Of a DNA stretch of 64,000 bases, positions 21,620 through 32,849 are shown in pieces. The first letter of the stretch is position 1. The number at the start of each line of letters is the position of its first letter. The notes below the pieces were generated by a model. The model searched no databases, was not told where the DNA came from, and worked only from the letters and a program-made list of their open reading frames with translations. A program made the translations under genes and the position numbers. This stretch comes from Hawksworthiomyces lignivorus (lineage: Eukaryota; Ascomycota; Sordariomycetes; Ophiostomatales; Ophiostomataceae), in assembly GCA_002917075.1 (NCBI GenBank), contig NTMA01000027.1, positions 1-64,000 of the forward strand. Direction: 5' to 3'.

Positions 21620-24600
21620 ATGGCTGCTTTGGTCCAAACCATTCCTCAACAAACTGGAACGGTGACCATGCTTCAGACACGACCTTCTTCTGCAGGCGGC
21701 ATGTTACCTCCTCAGGGCCAGTCTTCGCCATATGCTGTCTCGCAGCAGCAGCGGCAAAGCTTTTACGGGAATGCCCATGCCATGAACAGTGCACCAGCAT
21801 TGTACCGCACCGCTACTGCTCCTATCCAGCCATATGCCTTTACATCTACTCCAAGCCTGAACACAACTGCAAATTGGCAGCAACAACAGCAGCAGCAGCA
21901 ACAGCAGCAGTATCATCACCAACAGCTCTCGCAGCAGTCGCAGTATTTGCAGATGCAGAACGGCGGGCTTCGGACGTCTGCTACAAACCCTGCACTGCCA
22001 CGAATGCAGAGTTTTGACGGCTCAACCAACCTTGCACGTATCTCACGCCAACCGGCGACCGGTTCAATGACTAACCTGTCTACCGGCCCGTCGCCATCTT
22101 CCACCCGATACGTTGGGAGCAGAGATGATTCTTCGCTGCCCGGACAAGGAGTAAGACGAGTTCCTGCTGCGCCGCGACCGCAGTCTGCCTACCTGACAGG
22201 TTCCGCCCCTCAGGTTTCACTCGCTCAGGCAACACCTGTTCGTCCCTCGCCCGAGAGATATAGACGAGCTGCAGTAAGCTCGGGACAGGTCCAGCAGCAG
22301 AAGCAGAACGGCTATCAGCAGACCTCAGCGACGCCGTCCGGCTCGGGTATGGCTAGTATTGGCCACCTCTACGCATCCAATGGCGGTAGCAGCAGCAGCC
22401 TTCCGGACCAGCAGAGATCTGCAACTCGGAGCCTGTCTCAGAACCAACTGAACGGTCAGCGCCGGAACAGCTTCCACGATGCCATGTTAACTGGCTTGTC
22501 TACCGACGACATTCAGCTGCATCGCAGGCAAGGTAGCGAGGATACAAAGCGTTTCCGCCGCCGCAGCATGCCTTCTCTTGACGCTTCTGACTTTCTCAAC
22601 CCCAAGATTGCAAACACCAATCTGAAGAGGCCCGAAGATCTTTCTCGCCCTGGGCAGCAGCCTGCACCTGGTAGTTCCGATAAGAATAAGCCACGCCCTT
22701 CTGCAGCAGAACATCGCCTGATGGCCATGCACAACAAAGACGGAAGCTCGGAGAGTGTTGCGTCTACTGCCAGCCACAGGTCTCGGCCATCGGTGAGTTA
22801 CCCTAGTTTATCATGGAATTTTCTAATCTTCTCGATTTATTTTTTCCCCTTTACGGGAGATACCACTGTAAAGCTCCGAATGCTACTGCACCGCTTTTCC
22901 CTTGATTCAAGTTATCTTCCTCTTTCTGTACCCTGCATGAGAGAATACGACTACATTATCCAATCATCACCAAATTTGTTAGTTGCATCGATTCACTAAT
23001 GCATGGCATACGTTTTCTAGTCCTCCAACCGGAACGCCAACGCTTCTGCAGTCTCCACTGTAAACCCCGCTGCGCTGATCAAATCGAACCCACCCGCAGG
23101 CGCCACCGACAAAAACCAGGATTCTCTACGACTCGTCGAGATTCCTCCCCGAATCTCCTCTGATGCTCTAAACCGCGCTGGAAATTCGGCGCCGCCTTCC
23201 AAGTCGGCACAAATGAGCGAAGGCGAAGGGAGCGACGCGAAGACGGACGGGGCGGTCAGTGCCGCAAGGGATGCGGCCGCCACCAACGCTTCTGCTATTA
23301 ACTCCGCCCCAAGCGGCACACCTGCGAATTCTGCCAGCAACAAAACGGAACCAGCGAATCCTAAATCGACGGGAGTGCCCAGTCACTTGGAGAGCCCTGC
23401 CATGCGTCACTTGTCGGCGATTAATCAGAAGGGAGGCAAATTGCGGAGCAAAACTTCCAAGCTGCGCCGCGCATTCTCTTTCGGCAGTGCGGCGGAACTG
23501 CGCAAAGCAGCTGAGGCGGCAGAGGCGGCAGAAAACTCACCGAACAAACTACAGAAGGAGCCTACCAGCCAAGAGTTATACGATGCCGAGCAGGCTCGTA
23601 TTGCCCAGCAGCAAGAGGAGGGTGGCATTGGCAACAGCATTTATGCCGGCGCGAAAATTTTCTCTGGCTCGACCGACAACTTGTCGATTTCATCCACCGC
23701 ATCGTCTGCTTCGATTATGATTCGTAAGATGGGCCGAGGCATGAAGCGAAGCACCCGCTCTCTTGTGGGTCTTTTCCGACCAAAATCGGTTGTCGGCGTT
23801 CCACCTGCCGAGTCCAGGCTGCCGGAGGCCAGCTCGAGTTCTTCTACAGCCGCTGAGGCTACCGTGTCTATGGTGACGGTGGAGGCCGAGCGTGAGCGCG
23901 TGAATGTCCATGCGGACATTCACAGCCAGACCGCAGGTGGCACCGGCTTTCCTCGGCTGGAGCGGAACTCCATTGATGCTTCAAGAGCGTCCCTGGTATC
24001 CGAGCGCGTTGGCAGCTCCGGGACCGACAATTCGGCGCCGCGCAAGAGCATCGTTGAAGGCGACAAGGAGCGGGCCGAAGTCCTTGCTGCTGTGAGAAAG
24101 GGAATTCTGAAGAGTAGGTTCTACCTCTGTATTTTTCGCGTCGTGGCCATTGCATGAAGCTAATCCTATATTGTGCATGTAGACTCGAGCGGCTCCTCCA
24201 GCCCGTCACGTGGCGCGGCAGATGGGCGAGGCTCAGTGTTTGACCTGCAGAACCCCCCAGCCATCAGCGACTCGCCGGCCTCAAGTGCTCCCAGCACACC
24301 GAATGACGAGGCGCAGGGCCACAAGCGCACGGGCTCTGTGGCTCTTGGAGGCGAAGACTACTTCGTGTCGGCCCTTCGCCTGCGCCAGGACAGCAAGAGC
24401 GGAAGCAGCACCCCGCAAGGTTCGATGCGGCGCTGCGCTACCTTCAGCCCTCGCATTATCTTCTATGATACGTGGCCCAGCCAGGAATACGACCGCCGCG
24501 GAGAGATTGCTACCTGCAACCGGCTCACGCCCATGCTTGCTCAGCAGATCAAGGAAGAGCTGAACACGTTCAAAATGGTAAGCTTACATCCACTGCACTT

Positions 24601-24704
24601 TCTATCTCCCTTGTTTCGCATTTTCGTAAGGATATGAGAACTGATGCCGTGTCTAGGAGATGGAAGTTCACGAAAACTCGAAAATCTACACGCACTTTTT
24701 CTGA
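21620..24704 (+). CDS. BNI4: BNI4-like bud-neck/septum scaffold protein, four exons
   Basis: Exons 21620-22792, 23021-24113, 24183-24577 and 24657-24704, phases 0, 1, 0; 902 residues, close to the 892 I recall for yeast Bni4. Introns start GTGAGT, GTAGGT and GTAAGC. Most of the protein is disordered: a glutamine run of ten near residue 90, many Ser/Arg stretches and RRRSMP/RRAFSF phosphosite-like motifs. The diagnostic C-terminal block spans about residues 840-902: it has SPRIIFYDTWPSQEYDRR, then IATCNRLTPMLAQQI, and ends SKIYTHFF. In yeast Bni4 links chitin synthase III (through Chs4) and the PP1 phosphatase Glc7 to septins. The RVxF-like PP1 site appears here as RCATF, with Ala in place of Val. 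A long CT-rich leader lies upstream. Confidence 0.88.
21883..21911 (+). repeat. CAG/CAA repeat coding for polyglutamine in BNI4
   Basis: A mixed CAG/CAA run codes for ten consecutive glutamines inside a disordered region. It is a likely site of length variation between strains. Confidence 0.75.
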
Positions 24705-26861
24705 TGACTACGACTGCCGCCATTTTCTGCGAATTTATTACACGCTGCATTCTGCGTTGTCTAATCTGTCCATGATCTTTTTTCTTGAAGGGATTTTGTG
24801 ACTTTTTTGTATACTGCCAAACGGTATTGTTTTTTCTTTGGAGGGATTCCCTCAGACAGCATTGTATGGTGTCACGGCGTTACCCAGCATTTCTCTAGTC
24901 CTATTGTGCCGCCGATAAATGCCGATTCTTTGACAGCCAAGGAAACGAGAAGACCAGACCAGCAGGGAATGAAATGGAAGATGAAAACGGAAATGGTCCG
25001 TTTTCTAGACTAGGCCAGGCTTTCCTGTCGGGATAGGTTTTGGCTTTTTGGGCGAGTTAAAGACTTCCAACTTCGTTGATCACGGGCTAGCCTCTATGCA
25101 GACAGTGCGCCAAGTTATGCTAGCAGCCGGTTTGCGTCTCGGGATTTTACGAGAGACGCAGAGGACGGCACAAATGAGAGACGATTGAAGTTGGCATTGG
25201 ACGAAGCCCTTGAAAAAAAATTAGAACAGCACGCCTCAAGCTAGCAGGAGCAATTCAGTTTGTATTTTGCTTGTCTTGGCGGTGGAACGAAAAGAAGACC
25301 GAAGCCAATACAGCCCTTGTTTTGAAGAGAGAAAGGTCGAGCAAAGGTTATAGTTGGCGAGAAAGAGTGGACCGACCGGGAAACATATCTTACATTTATT
25401 GCGATAGCGGCTCATTTCCTTTTTTTTTTTTTTTTACTATTGTTTGTTTTACTATCTTCCGTCACTGGTTTTGGAATTGTGCGTCATGGCCGGCGCCTTT
25501 TTTTTTGTGTGTGTTTTCTTTTTTAGTACCTGCCTGCTTTTTTCCTGCTGCCGGCGGCTTAATTTCTCTGTGGATGGGTGTGTATACTGTCTAGTTTAGC
25601 AGCAGCTGAGAAAACATGAGAGAACTGGGAAATATGAAGAGAGTAATATTCAAACGTGCATAAGCTTCCACCGAAAGAGTGGACAGGACATCCCATAGTG
25701 ATACTGGTTGCGAGAGAACCAGACTTTGGCCAATGCTGGGACAGGTCTCCTTGGAACAGCTGGCAATCATCCCACGGCTGTCGGACAAGACGCTGCTTGG
25801 CTGGGTTCGACTGCTGTAAGCCGCCATGCAGAAGGTGGCTGCGCCCGAAACGGGCTGACCTAAAACGGTGGCTTTCCTTAATATTGGTTTGCGACCCAGT
25901 AGTGTCGCAATCCTGCAACACCAAGCAATGCAGCAGACCGAGTGGGTGCTCTCTGCGAGGCGTATTGCTTACGGGGGCTTTGCGGCAAGTCGCAGCGGCT
26001 TTGGCTCGAAGAAGCAGCAATAAAAACGCACTTTCTTCCATCTTTATATTGATTCAATTTTTGCAATTTGCAGTTTCTGTCTGGTATACTGCGTGTCTCC
26101 AGCACGGATGCCATCTTCAGCGCGGTCCTCTCACAAAAATGATAGGTGAAACGCAGTGACAGACGTTCTGCGCGATAACGTAATTCCAGCGTCAGATTCC
26201 GCTCCCTCCCACCCACGGAGAAATATTACGCAAGTAGGCAATTTCTTGGCTTGGCGGGGGAGCTTTTACTGGTAGACGGCGAGCTGGAAATGGGAGAAAC
26301 ACCGCGGGGCTGAAGTGGAGCGCATCAATAAACTTGATTAGCCAATGGAAGTGCTCGTGTCAGGAACTTTGATGTCTTGGCGAGCTTAGGGCTCAGCCTT
26401 GTGCTATTTTGTTCTTGGCAGTTTCCCAGAAAAGAATTGTTACAGTATCTCTTATCGCGATAAGATTAGGAGAAAACTGCCGAATTTTAGTTTTATCAGA
26501 TTATTAAATTTTTTTTTTGTCTTGTCCTACGGCTACGTATTGAAACATTCTAGTGAGTCTTTCTGCGGTTCTAATAGACGGATTGCTAGCGAGTCTTTGT
26601 GCGCTTTTTTTGCGCACATTCCCTTTCATTCCGTCTTCCTTTGGTTGGTTTTGCGAATTGCGTTGCAGTGCTTCAGGTTTCTTTTTATTGTTAGCCATCC
26701 TGGAGCCCCCCGCCCTGCGTCCTGTCAGGGCGTGCATCGCATTGGGCTGGACGCGGTGGCTGCGACATCAGCAGCAGAGCCGCTTGACTCCCCTCTCACC
26801 CCTCTTGTCCTCTATCTGTTCCATTTCGGTGCCGGTATTTCTCAGCCGCTCGCTCCGCACG
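24705..26861. other. Spacer between BNI4 and DUS1
   Basis: About 2.2 kb. The first part should hold the BNI4 3' end. A T-rich run is at 25420-25436. The frame of DUS1 is open upstream to an ATG at 26553, but that segment is hydrophobic, Ser/Leu-rich and not needed for the domain, so it is treated as leader. Confidence 0.5.
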
Positions 26862-28810
26862 ATGGCGACTGTCTCTGCTTCTGCACCTCCCACTGCCGTG
26901 GCTGAGCCTGCCGCTGGCGCAGGTGCGGCGTCCAGTGGTGCAGCGCGCCCCAAAACGAAGCTGCACGGTCGTGCATTTTATGAGAGCATCGGCAGTCCCA
27001 AGTACATTGTCGCTCCTATGGTCGACCAATCCGAGTTTGTCCGTTACTATCCATGCCCCCTCCTCTCTTCTGCTGTGCTTCCTCCTCTGCTTCTGCTGCT
27101 GACATTTTGCTCCTTCTTCTGGACTAGGCCTGGCGCGTGCTCGTGCGCTCCTTTCTCCCACCCGACCAACGAAGATCCATCCTGGCCTATTCGCCGATGC
27201 TGCACGCCCGCTTGTTTGTCGACAGCCCGCGGTACCGCGCATCCCACTTTGAGGCGACGGTAGGAGGCGAGCTGGGCGACGGCAAGGCGGACGCGGACGA
27301 CGCGGCGCAGCAGGACCCCTCTACTGACGGCTTGCGGCCGTTTCTGGACGGCAATCCGGCGCTGGACCGGCCGCTGTTTGTGCAGTTCTGCGCCAACGAC
27401 CCGGACGCGCTGCTGGCGGCGGCGCGGCGGGTGGCGCCGTACTGCGACGCGGTGGACCTGAACCTGGGGTGCCCGCAGGGGATCGCGCGCAAGGGCCACT
27501 ACGGGGCGTTTCTGCAGGAGGAGCCGGAGCTGATCGTGCGGCTGGTGCGGGCGCTGCACGAGGGGCTGGACGTGCCGGTGACGGCCAAGATCCGCCTGCT
27601 GGAGACGCCCGAGGCCTCGCTGCGCTACGCCCGCGCCGTGCTGGACGCCGGCGCCAGCATCCTGACCGTCCACGGCCGCCGCCGCGAGCAAAAGGGCCAC
27701 CTGATGGGGCTGGCCGACTGGGCCGCCCTGCGCTACCTGCGCGACCACCTGCCGCCCGAGACCGTGCTCTTCGCCAACGGCAACGTCCTGCAGCCGCGCG
27801 ACCTGGCCCGCTGCCTGGCCGCCACGGGCTTCGACGGCGTCATGAGCGCCGAGGGCCTGCTGTCCGACCCGGGGCTCTTTGCGCCGGCGCCGCCACCAGC
27901 AGTGTTGGGCGAGGAGGAGCCGCAGCAAGACCAGGAGCAGAGCGCTGCTGACAGCGACGGCGGCTACTGGTGGCCCGCGCCCGACCCGCGCCGCGAGTAC
28001 TGGACCAGCCGGCGGCGGCCTAGGCGCGGCGGCTGGCGCGTCGACGCCGTCGTGCGCCGCTACCTGGACATTCTGCACGTGTACGTGCTGGGCGCCGAGG
28101 CGCCGCCGGCGCGCCGGCCGCTGTTCGTGGCGGGCGACGCCGTCGACTGGCTGGAGGCCGCCGAGGCCGAGGAGCGCGCGGAGCGCGAGGCCGCGGCGAG
28201 CGGAAAGGACGGCAGCGGCGGCGGCGGGCGCAAGCGGAAGAGAGACGGCGACGGAAATAATTCCAACAACACGACGGCGACTGCCTCCTCCTCCTCCTCC
28301 TCGCCCAACTTCGTCGCCGTCCAGGCCCACCTCTTCCACCTGCTGCGCCACGCCGTCGGCCGCCACCACGACGTGCGCGACGCCCTGGCCCGCTCGCGCA
28401 AGGGCGACATGGCCGCCTACGAGCGCATCCTGGCCATGCTGGAGCGGCGCGTCGCGCGGGCGCTGCTGGCGGGCGAAGAAGAGGAGGAGGCGGAGAAGGA
28501 GGCGGAGAAGGAGGCGAGTGAGGACGCTGTTGCAGACGTGGTCGACGACGACGACGACGACGCCGCAGAGATCGTCGACGACCCGAACTCGTCGGCCGCT
28601 GCCGTGCGGCGCTGCCGGCGGCCCTGGTGGGTGGTGCAACCGGTGCTGCGGCCCATGCCGGCCGAGGCGCTGGCCAAGGGCGCCATCCAGCTGACCAAGA
28701 AGGCCAAGGCGGAGCAGGCCAAGGCGGAGCAGGCCAAGGCGGAGCAGGCCAAGGAGGAGGCGGCTGCGGCGGCGACAGCTTCGGCGGCAGTTGCTGCTCC
28801 TGCGGCATGA
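26862..28810 (+). CDS. DUS1: tRNA-dihydrouridine synthase, Dus1 class, two exons
   Basis: Exons 26862-27038 and 27128-28810, phase 0, 619 residues. The intron (89 nt) has a weak donor GTCCGT but a good TGCTGAC branch site and ACTAG acceptor, and joining gives the conserved MVDQSEFAWRVLVRS. The FMN-dependent enzyme reduces uridine in tRNA (positions 16/17 for Dus1). Seen motifs: APMVDQ, YSPMLHARLF, LFVQFCANDP, the active loop NLGCPQGIARKGHYGAFL with catalytic C174, VTAKIRL, VHGRRREQKG for FMN phosphate, and FANGNV. It is long for the family. There is a ~25-residue acidic insert after the MLHARLF region, and the C-terminal third carries Asp/Glu runs and a KAEQA repeat. The start at 26862 begins a normal Ala/Thr-rich N-terminus; an in-frame ATG 309 bases upstream exists. 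Confidence 0.93.
28706..28750 (+). repeat. 15-bp tandem repeat, 3 copies, inside DUS1
   Basis: Unit AAGGCGGAGCAGGCC repeated three times without change, encoding KAEQA x3 near the C-terminus. Exact identity at the DNA level points to recent expansion. Confidence 0.85.
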
Positions 28811-29215
28811 GCCGGATCATATTACTGTATTCTCTAGAAACATGCAGAGATGAAATGTAACGCGCATGGAAGCAAACTTATTTGGTATTGACACTGTCAA
28901 GTCCTGTTCAAAAAACATGTAATAGCTGCCCACCTCGGTTCCGAGAAAAAGGGAGCTGTAATAAAAGTACAATTTACGTAAAAAAAGAAAAACTAAATCT
29001 CCATGTTCCACTGCTATTTCCATGCCAGTAAAAGAAACAAAAAAACAAAAGGCTGCTTTTTCCCCGGTATATTACGCTTGGCAGCCTGTGCCTTGTCCAG
29101 AGCCTCCTTTGGTAGTTCAAATTTTACATATAACCCCGTGCCACATATGCTCTACTTCAAAATCTCCGCTCCTTTGTTGTGGCAGTATGACAAATTTGGC
29201 CTATTTCATTTTTGT
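28811..29215. other. Convergent spacer DUS1 / CWC22
   Basis: These 405 AT-rich bases between two facing stops should contain both 3' untranslated regions. Nothing else is seen. Confidence 0.6.
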
Positions 29216-32074
29216 TCATCCGCTGCGCCGGTGCTTCTTCGGCGGTGCCCTGCCCTCTCCTTCGCCGCTGGACGCGCTGTCGCTGCGCCTGCGGCGGCGG
29301 TTCCCGGCTGGCCCTGCGGGCGGCGAGCGCGACCGTGACCGTGAGGGCGAGTGCGACGGGGGCGAATAGTGTCCGCCGCGTCCGCTGCGTCCGCCGCCGC
29401 GGCCTCCACGGTCACCGCGGCCATATCCGCGACGGGCGGCGGCGGCCCCAGCTTCTGGCGTGATGGAGCGCCGCGGGCGCGAGGGTGAGCGCGACTGGGT
29501 CCGTGACCGCGAGGGCGACAGCGACCGCGGGGCGGGGCTGCGCCTCAGCCGCTGCGGGAGGCGGCCGCGGCTGACTGGGCTGCGGCTGGCTGGGCTGCGT
29601 GTGCGGCTTCGGCCGCGGTCTGCTGCCGGCGGCGTCACGGAGCGACGAGAGTCTTCGACTGCAGGGCCCTTGCCCTTGCCTGCAGCAGCGCTGGCCGCCG
29701 GTGGCGGCGGAGCAGACCGCGACCGCGACCGCGAATAATAGGAGCGGGAGGAGTACGAGTAGGAGCGGCTGCGGCGGTGGCGGCGGCCTCTCGCTGCTGC
29801 AGCTGTTGGCGCTGGCGCTGGCGCAGCTGCTGCCTGTGGCCGTTGCTGCTGCCGCGGTCTGCCGCGGCCGCGCGGCGGCGCCGGCGACGGCGAGCGCGAC
29901 ATGCTGTACGATGGCGAGCGCGACCGCGACACAGACCGCGACACAGAGCGAGAAGGCGAGCGAGACGCTTGCTGCCGCAGCGGCCGGCGGGCATACGGCG
30001 AGCGCGACCGCGTCCGCGAGCGCGACCGAGACGGCGACCGCGAGTACGAGGAGCCGGTGTACGACGAGTAGCTAGACGCAGACCGCGAGCGCGAGCGGCC
30101 GCTCTCCGAGGCCGGCGCCCCCGGCGCGGGTAGCGCGGGAGGCGGCGGCAGGTTCTGCAGGCGCTCGCGCATCTCCTCGGTCAGCAGGCCCATCTTGATG
30201 CTGGTAAAGTAGTTGATAGAGAAGCGCAGGTGGCGCGGGTTGTCGACGGGGAAGAGCCCCGTGATGTGGGGCTGCAGGTCGCGGTCGTCGCGGAAGCGGG
30301 CGGCCAGGCGCGCCAGCCCCATGGCCTCGGCCATCTCCTGGAACAAGATCTTGATAAAGATGCGGCTCGCCGACGTGGTCTCGTCCTCGTTGAGGTGGAT
30401 GGCCTCGAGCACGTACCAGCCGATGGCGTCGGTGGCCAGCAGGTGGCCGAAGAAGCAGGCGACGTTGCGCAGGCGGCTCGACTCGTAGCGGTGGATGGTC
30501 TCGTAGCACTTGGCAAAGGCCTCCTCGAACAGGATGGTCCAGCGGCGGTTGAGCTTGGCCAGGCGCTCGCCGATGAGCCCAAAAAACTTGGTGTACGTCT
30601 TCTCCTGCGAGCAGCACTCGACCACCATGGACGGCAGCTCAGCCTCGCGGCCCTCGGGCAGGTCGACGGCCAGCAGCTTGTGCACGGCCTCGTCGGCGTT
30701 CATGGAGCTCTGGATGGTTAGGTAGATGGTGCGGCGCAGGGCCACGAGGTCGGCGTTGGTGCGGTCCTTGATGTCGAGCGCGCGCTGGGCGGCGTTGGCC
30801 TCGTCTTCCTCCTCGTCCTCTTCGCTGCTGCTGCCGTCGTCGTCGTCGGAGCCGGAGCCGTCTTCGTCGGACCCCGAGCCCGAGCCGTCCTCGCTGTCGC
30901 TCTCGTTGAGGATCTCGCGCCGCAGCTTGCCGTACTCCTTCTCGTGCTGCTCCCACTGGTCGTCGTAGCGGAAGATGTTGAGGGTGGCCTCGTCGTCGAA
31001 CTTGCCGTTGAGCTCGAGCATGTGCTTGATCTGGTCCTCCTCCTCGATCAGGTCGAGGTCGTCGCGCACGGCCGGGTGGTCGCGGAACTGGTCCTTGCGG
31101 TTCTGGAACAGCACCTCGATGGCGTACTGGGTGCGCTTGTCGATGTCGGCCTCGTTGAGGATGTGGTGGAAGCGGTCGAAGACGACGACCAGGATGGTGG
31201 GGTTCATGGTCTCGAGGTAGCTGCCGACCTCGCGCGTCAGGGCCACGGCGATCTCGACGCTGTCGTCGGTCGGGTGGTGCAGCAGCAGCATCAGCATCTG
31301 GGCGGCGATCATCTCGTCGGCGACCTGGGTGTTGACCAGGTGGGCGATGAAGGTCGTGGCGCTGCGGCACACGGCCTTGTCGTTGCGGCGGAAGCCCTTG
31401 CGGAAGCGCAGCAGCAGGCGGCGCAGCAGCAGCTCGCCGACCTGGGGCAGCTTGCTGTTGACGCAGGCGGCGATGCAGGCGTAGACGGGCGTGAACGGCA
31501 GCGACGCGTACTGCGCCTTAATCAGGCTCTGCGCCAGCAGCCCGCGGCCGCGCACCAGGTTCTCGCCAAACAGCTCGTTGATGATCTGCCGCATGTTGGC
31601 CGCCGTCGCCTTGTTGACCAGCCCGTTGATCGACTTCTTGAGCGCCTCCCACGCCATCCGCTGGTACTCCTTGGACGTCTTGTCCTGCACCTGCGCCTGC
31701 AGCGCCCGCAGCCGCGCCGGTGGCACGTACACGCCGCCCGACCGCGCGTTCAGCAGCCGGTTGTACTCGGCCTTGGCCGCCGCCTGCTTCTGCTCCTCCG
31801 TAGGCTCGGGCGGCGGCGTCCGTCTCCGCGCCGCCTTGCTGTCACCGTAGGACCGCTGGGGGCGCCGGTGAGACGGAGGAGGCGGCGAGCGGGAGCCCCC
31901 GCGCTTGTCTGCTACTGCTGCTGGTGCTGGTCGCGAAGTAGGCGGTGGTGATGCGGGTCGTGGAGATGGGGAGGCACGGTCACGGCCCTCGTCGCGGTCG
32001 CGACGTTCTGGGCGATATGTATCCGCCATGGCGCGTGACGGGAGACGAAGGGAATCTGAAACTGCGTTTGCCAA
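29216..32074 (-). CDS. CWC22: Pre-mRNA-splicing factor CWC22
   Basis: Intronless, 952 residues from the first ATG; M16 at 32029 is an equally good start. Cwc22 is a spliceosome component that binds eIF4AIII/Fal1-type helicases and is needed for the first catalytic step. After a disordered Arg/Pro N-terminus, NARSGGVYVPPARLRALQ opens the MIF4G domain (roughly residues 110-330, with NGLVNKATAANMRQIINELF and GRGLLAQSLIKAQ). An acidic linker with DSEDGSGSGSDEDGSGSDDDD follows. Then an MA3 domain runs from about 430 to 560 (LRRTIYLTIQSSMNADEAVHK, FFGLIGERLAKLNRRW). The last ~300 residues are a long Arg/Ser/Pro/Gly-rich tail of SRSRSRS type that ends in RSG. The tail has alternating SR dipeptides and RGRGG-like stretches, which fit splicing-speckle proteins. 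It is divergent from DPM2. Confidence 0.93.
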   Translation of the reverse strand: MANAVSDSLRLPSRAMADTYRPERRDRDEGRDRASPSPRPASPPPTSRPAPAAVADKRGGSRSPPPPSHRRPQRSYGDSKAARRRTPPPEPTEEQKQAAAKAEYNRLLNARSGGVYVPPARLRALQAQVQDKTSKEYQRMAWEALKKSINGLVNKATAANMRQIINELFGENLVRGRGLLAQSLIKAQYASLPFTPVYACIAACVNSKLPQVGELLLRRLLLRFRKGFRRNDKAVCRSATTFIAHLVNTQVADEMIAAQMLMLLLHHPTDDSVEIAVALTREVGSYLETMNPTILVVVFDRFHHILNEADIDKRTQYAIEVLFQNRKDQFRDHPAVRDDLDLIEEEDQIKHMLELNGKFDDEATLNIFRYDDQWEQHEKEYGKLRREILNESDSEDGSGSGSDEDGSGSDDDDGSSSEEDEEEDEANAAQRALDIKDRTNADLVALRRTIYLTIQSSMNADEAVHKLLAVDLPEGREAELPSMVVECCSQEKTYTKFFGLIGERLAKLNRRWTILFEEAFAKCYETIHRYESSRLRNVACFFGHLLATDAIGWYVLEAIHLNEDETTSASRIFIKILFQEMAEAMGLARLAARFRDDRDLQPHITGLFPVDNPRHLRFSINYFTSIKMGLLTEEMRERLQNLPPPPALPAPGAPASESGRSRSRSASSYSSYTGSSYSRSPSRSRSRTRSRSPYARRPLRQQASRSPSRSVSRSVSRSRSPSYSMSRSPSPAPPRGRGRPRQQQRPQAAAAPAPAPTAAAARGRRHRRSRSYSYSSRSYYSRSRSRSAPPPPAASAAAGKGKGPAVEDSRRSVTPPAADRGRSRTRSPASRSPVSRGRLPQRLRRSPAPRSLSPSRSRTQSRSPSRPRRSITPEAGAAAARRGYGRGDRGGRGGGRSGRGGHYSPPSHSPSRSRSRSPPAGPAGNRRRRRSDSASSGEGEGRAPPKKHRRSG

Positions 32075-32849
32075 TGAACGTCGAGAATGGCCTTCAAAAA
32101 AGTAAAATTAATAAGCAAATCAAGACCGTCGGAGGTCCTCTGTCTGTCGAAAGAGATAATATTCTCCCCCTTTTGATGTTTATCGAGAAGACGTGGCTGA
32201 TCGTGCAGGATATCGCGATGGGCAATAGCGACTGTGATGGCGATACTAAGTATATGCAAGGCAGTCACCACTCGCTCTTAAAAAAAAAAAAAAAAAAAGA
32301 ATGAGGCGGGAGCTTGCAGGTTAAAACAAGTGGCTTGACCCTTTTGGTGTGGCGTAGTTAATAGTGTTGTAAGTTGTTAACAGGGGGGCAACGGCGAAAC
32401 GCTAAAAGCGTGTATAAGCCTAATGATACATATGCGGGTTATAAGCATAGGGATTTACGGCTTCCACATAATTTGTGGGGCCGCCTGCCTGCAGCTGCAC
32501 TGCGCGCCTTTCCCCTTTCGTATAGGTTGCGCGCCCAGGGGCCTGAAAGAGAGAACAGAACACGATTGACCTTTTGCGCCCTCACGCGCCCTGTCGTTGG
32601 CCCTTTTCACGAGTCTCCTTTCCACCCCCCCCCAAACTCTGCATCGACCACGTTACAAAGACGAGTATATACAGTCTTCTTGATCAACGCTGTTTTATTT
32701 TCCAGTCACTCCTTGCTCTTCTTCAGTTGGAGCTTGTCTTGCTGCCTCTCTCCTTTAGTTCCGTCTCTCTCTGCCGGGAAAATTGAACCTCCCGTCTACC
32801 ACATCTGCCCGCACCCCCTTGTTATAGAGCATAACCGGTCGTCGACAAT
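32075..32849. promoter_or_regulatory. Divergent promoter region CWC22 / DPM2
   Basis: About 775 bases between opposite starts. It contains an A19 run (32280-32298), a TATATA at 32666-32671 (179 bases before the DPM2 ATG) and a CT-rich stretch 32690-32780 on the DPM2 coding strand. No coding sequence is seen. Confidence 0.5.

Noticed and set aside
27047..28639. 530-codon minus-strand open frame opposite DUS1
   Set aside because: It is the shadow of GC-rich DUS1 codons; its protein is Arg/Val/Ala/Gln low-complexity with no domain, while the plus strand has full Dus1 motifs.
30944..31951. 335-codon plus-strand open frame opposite CWC22
   Set aside because: Mirror of the MIF4G-coding region; composition is Val/Leu/Gln-biased and no domain is seen.
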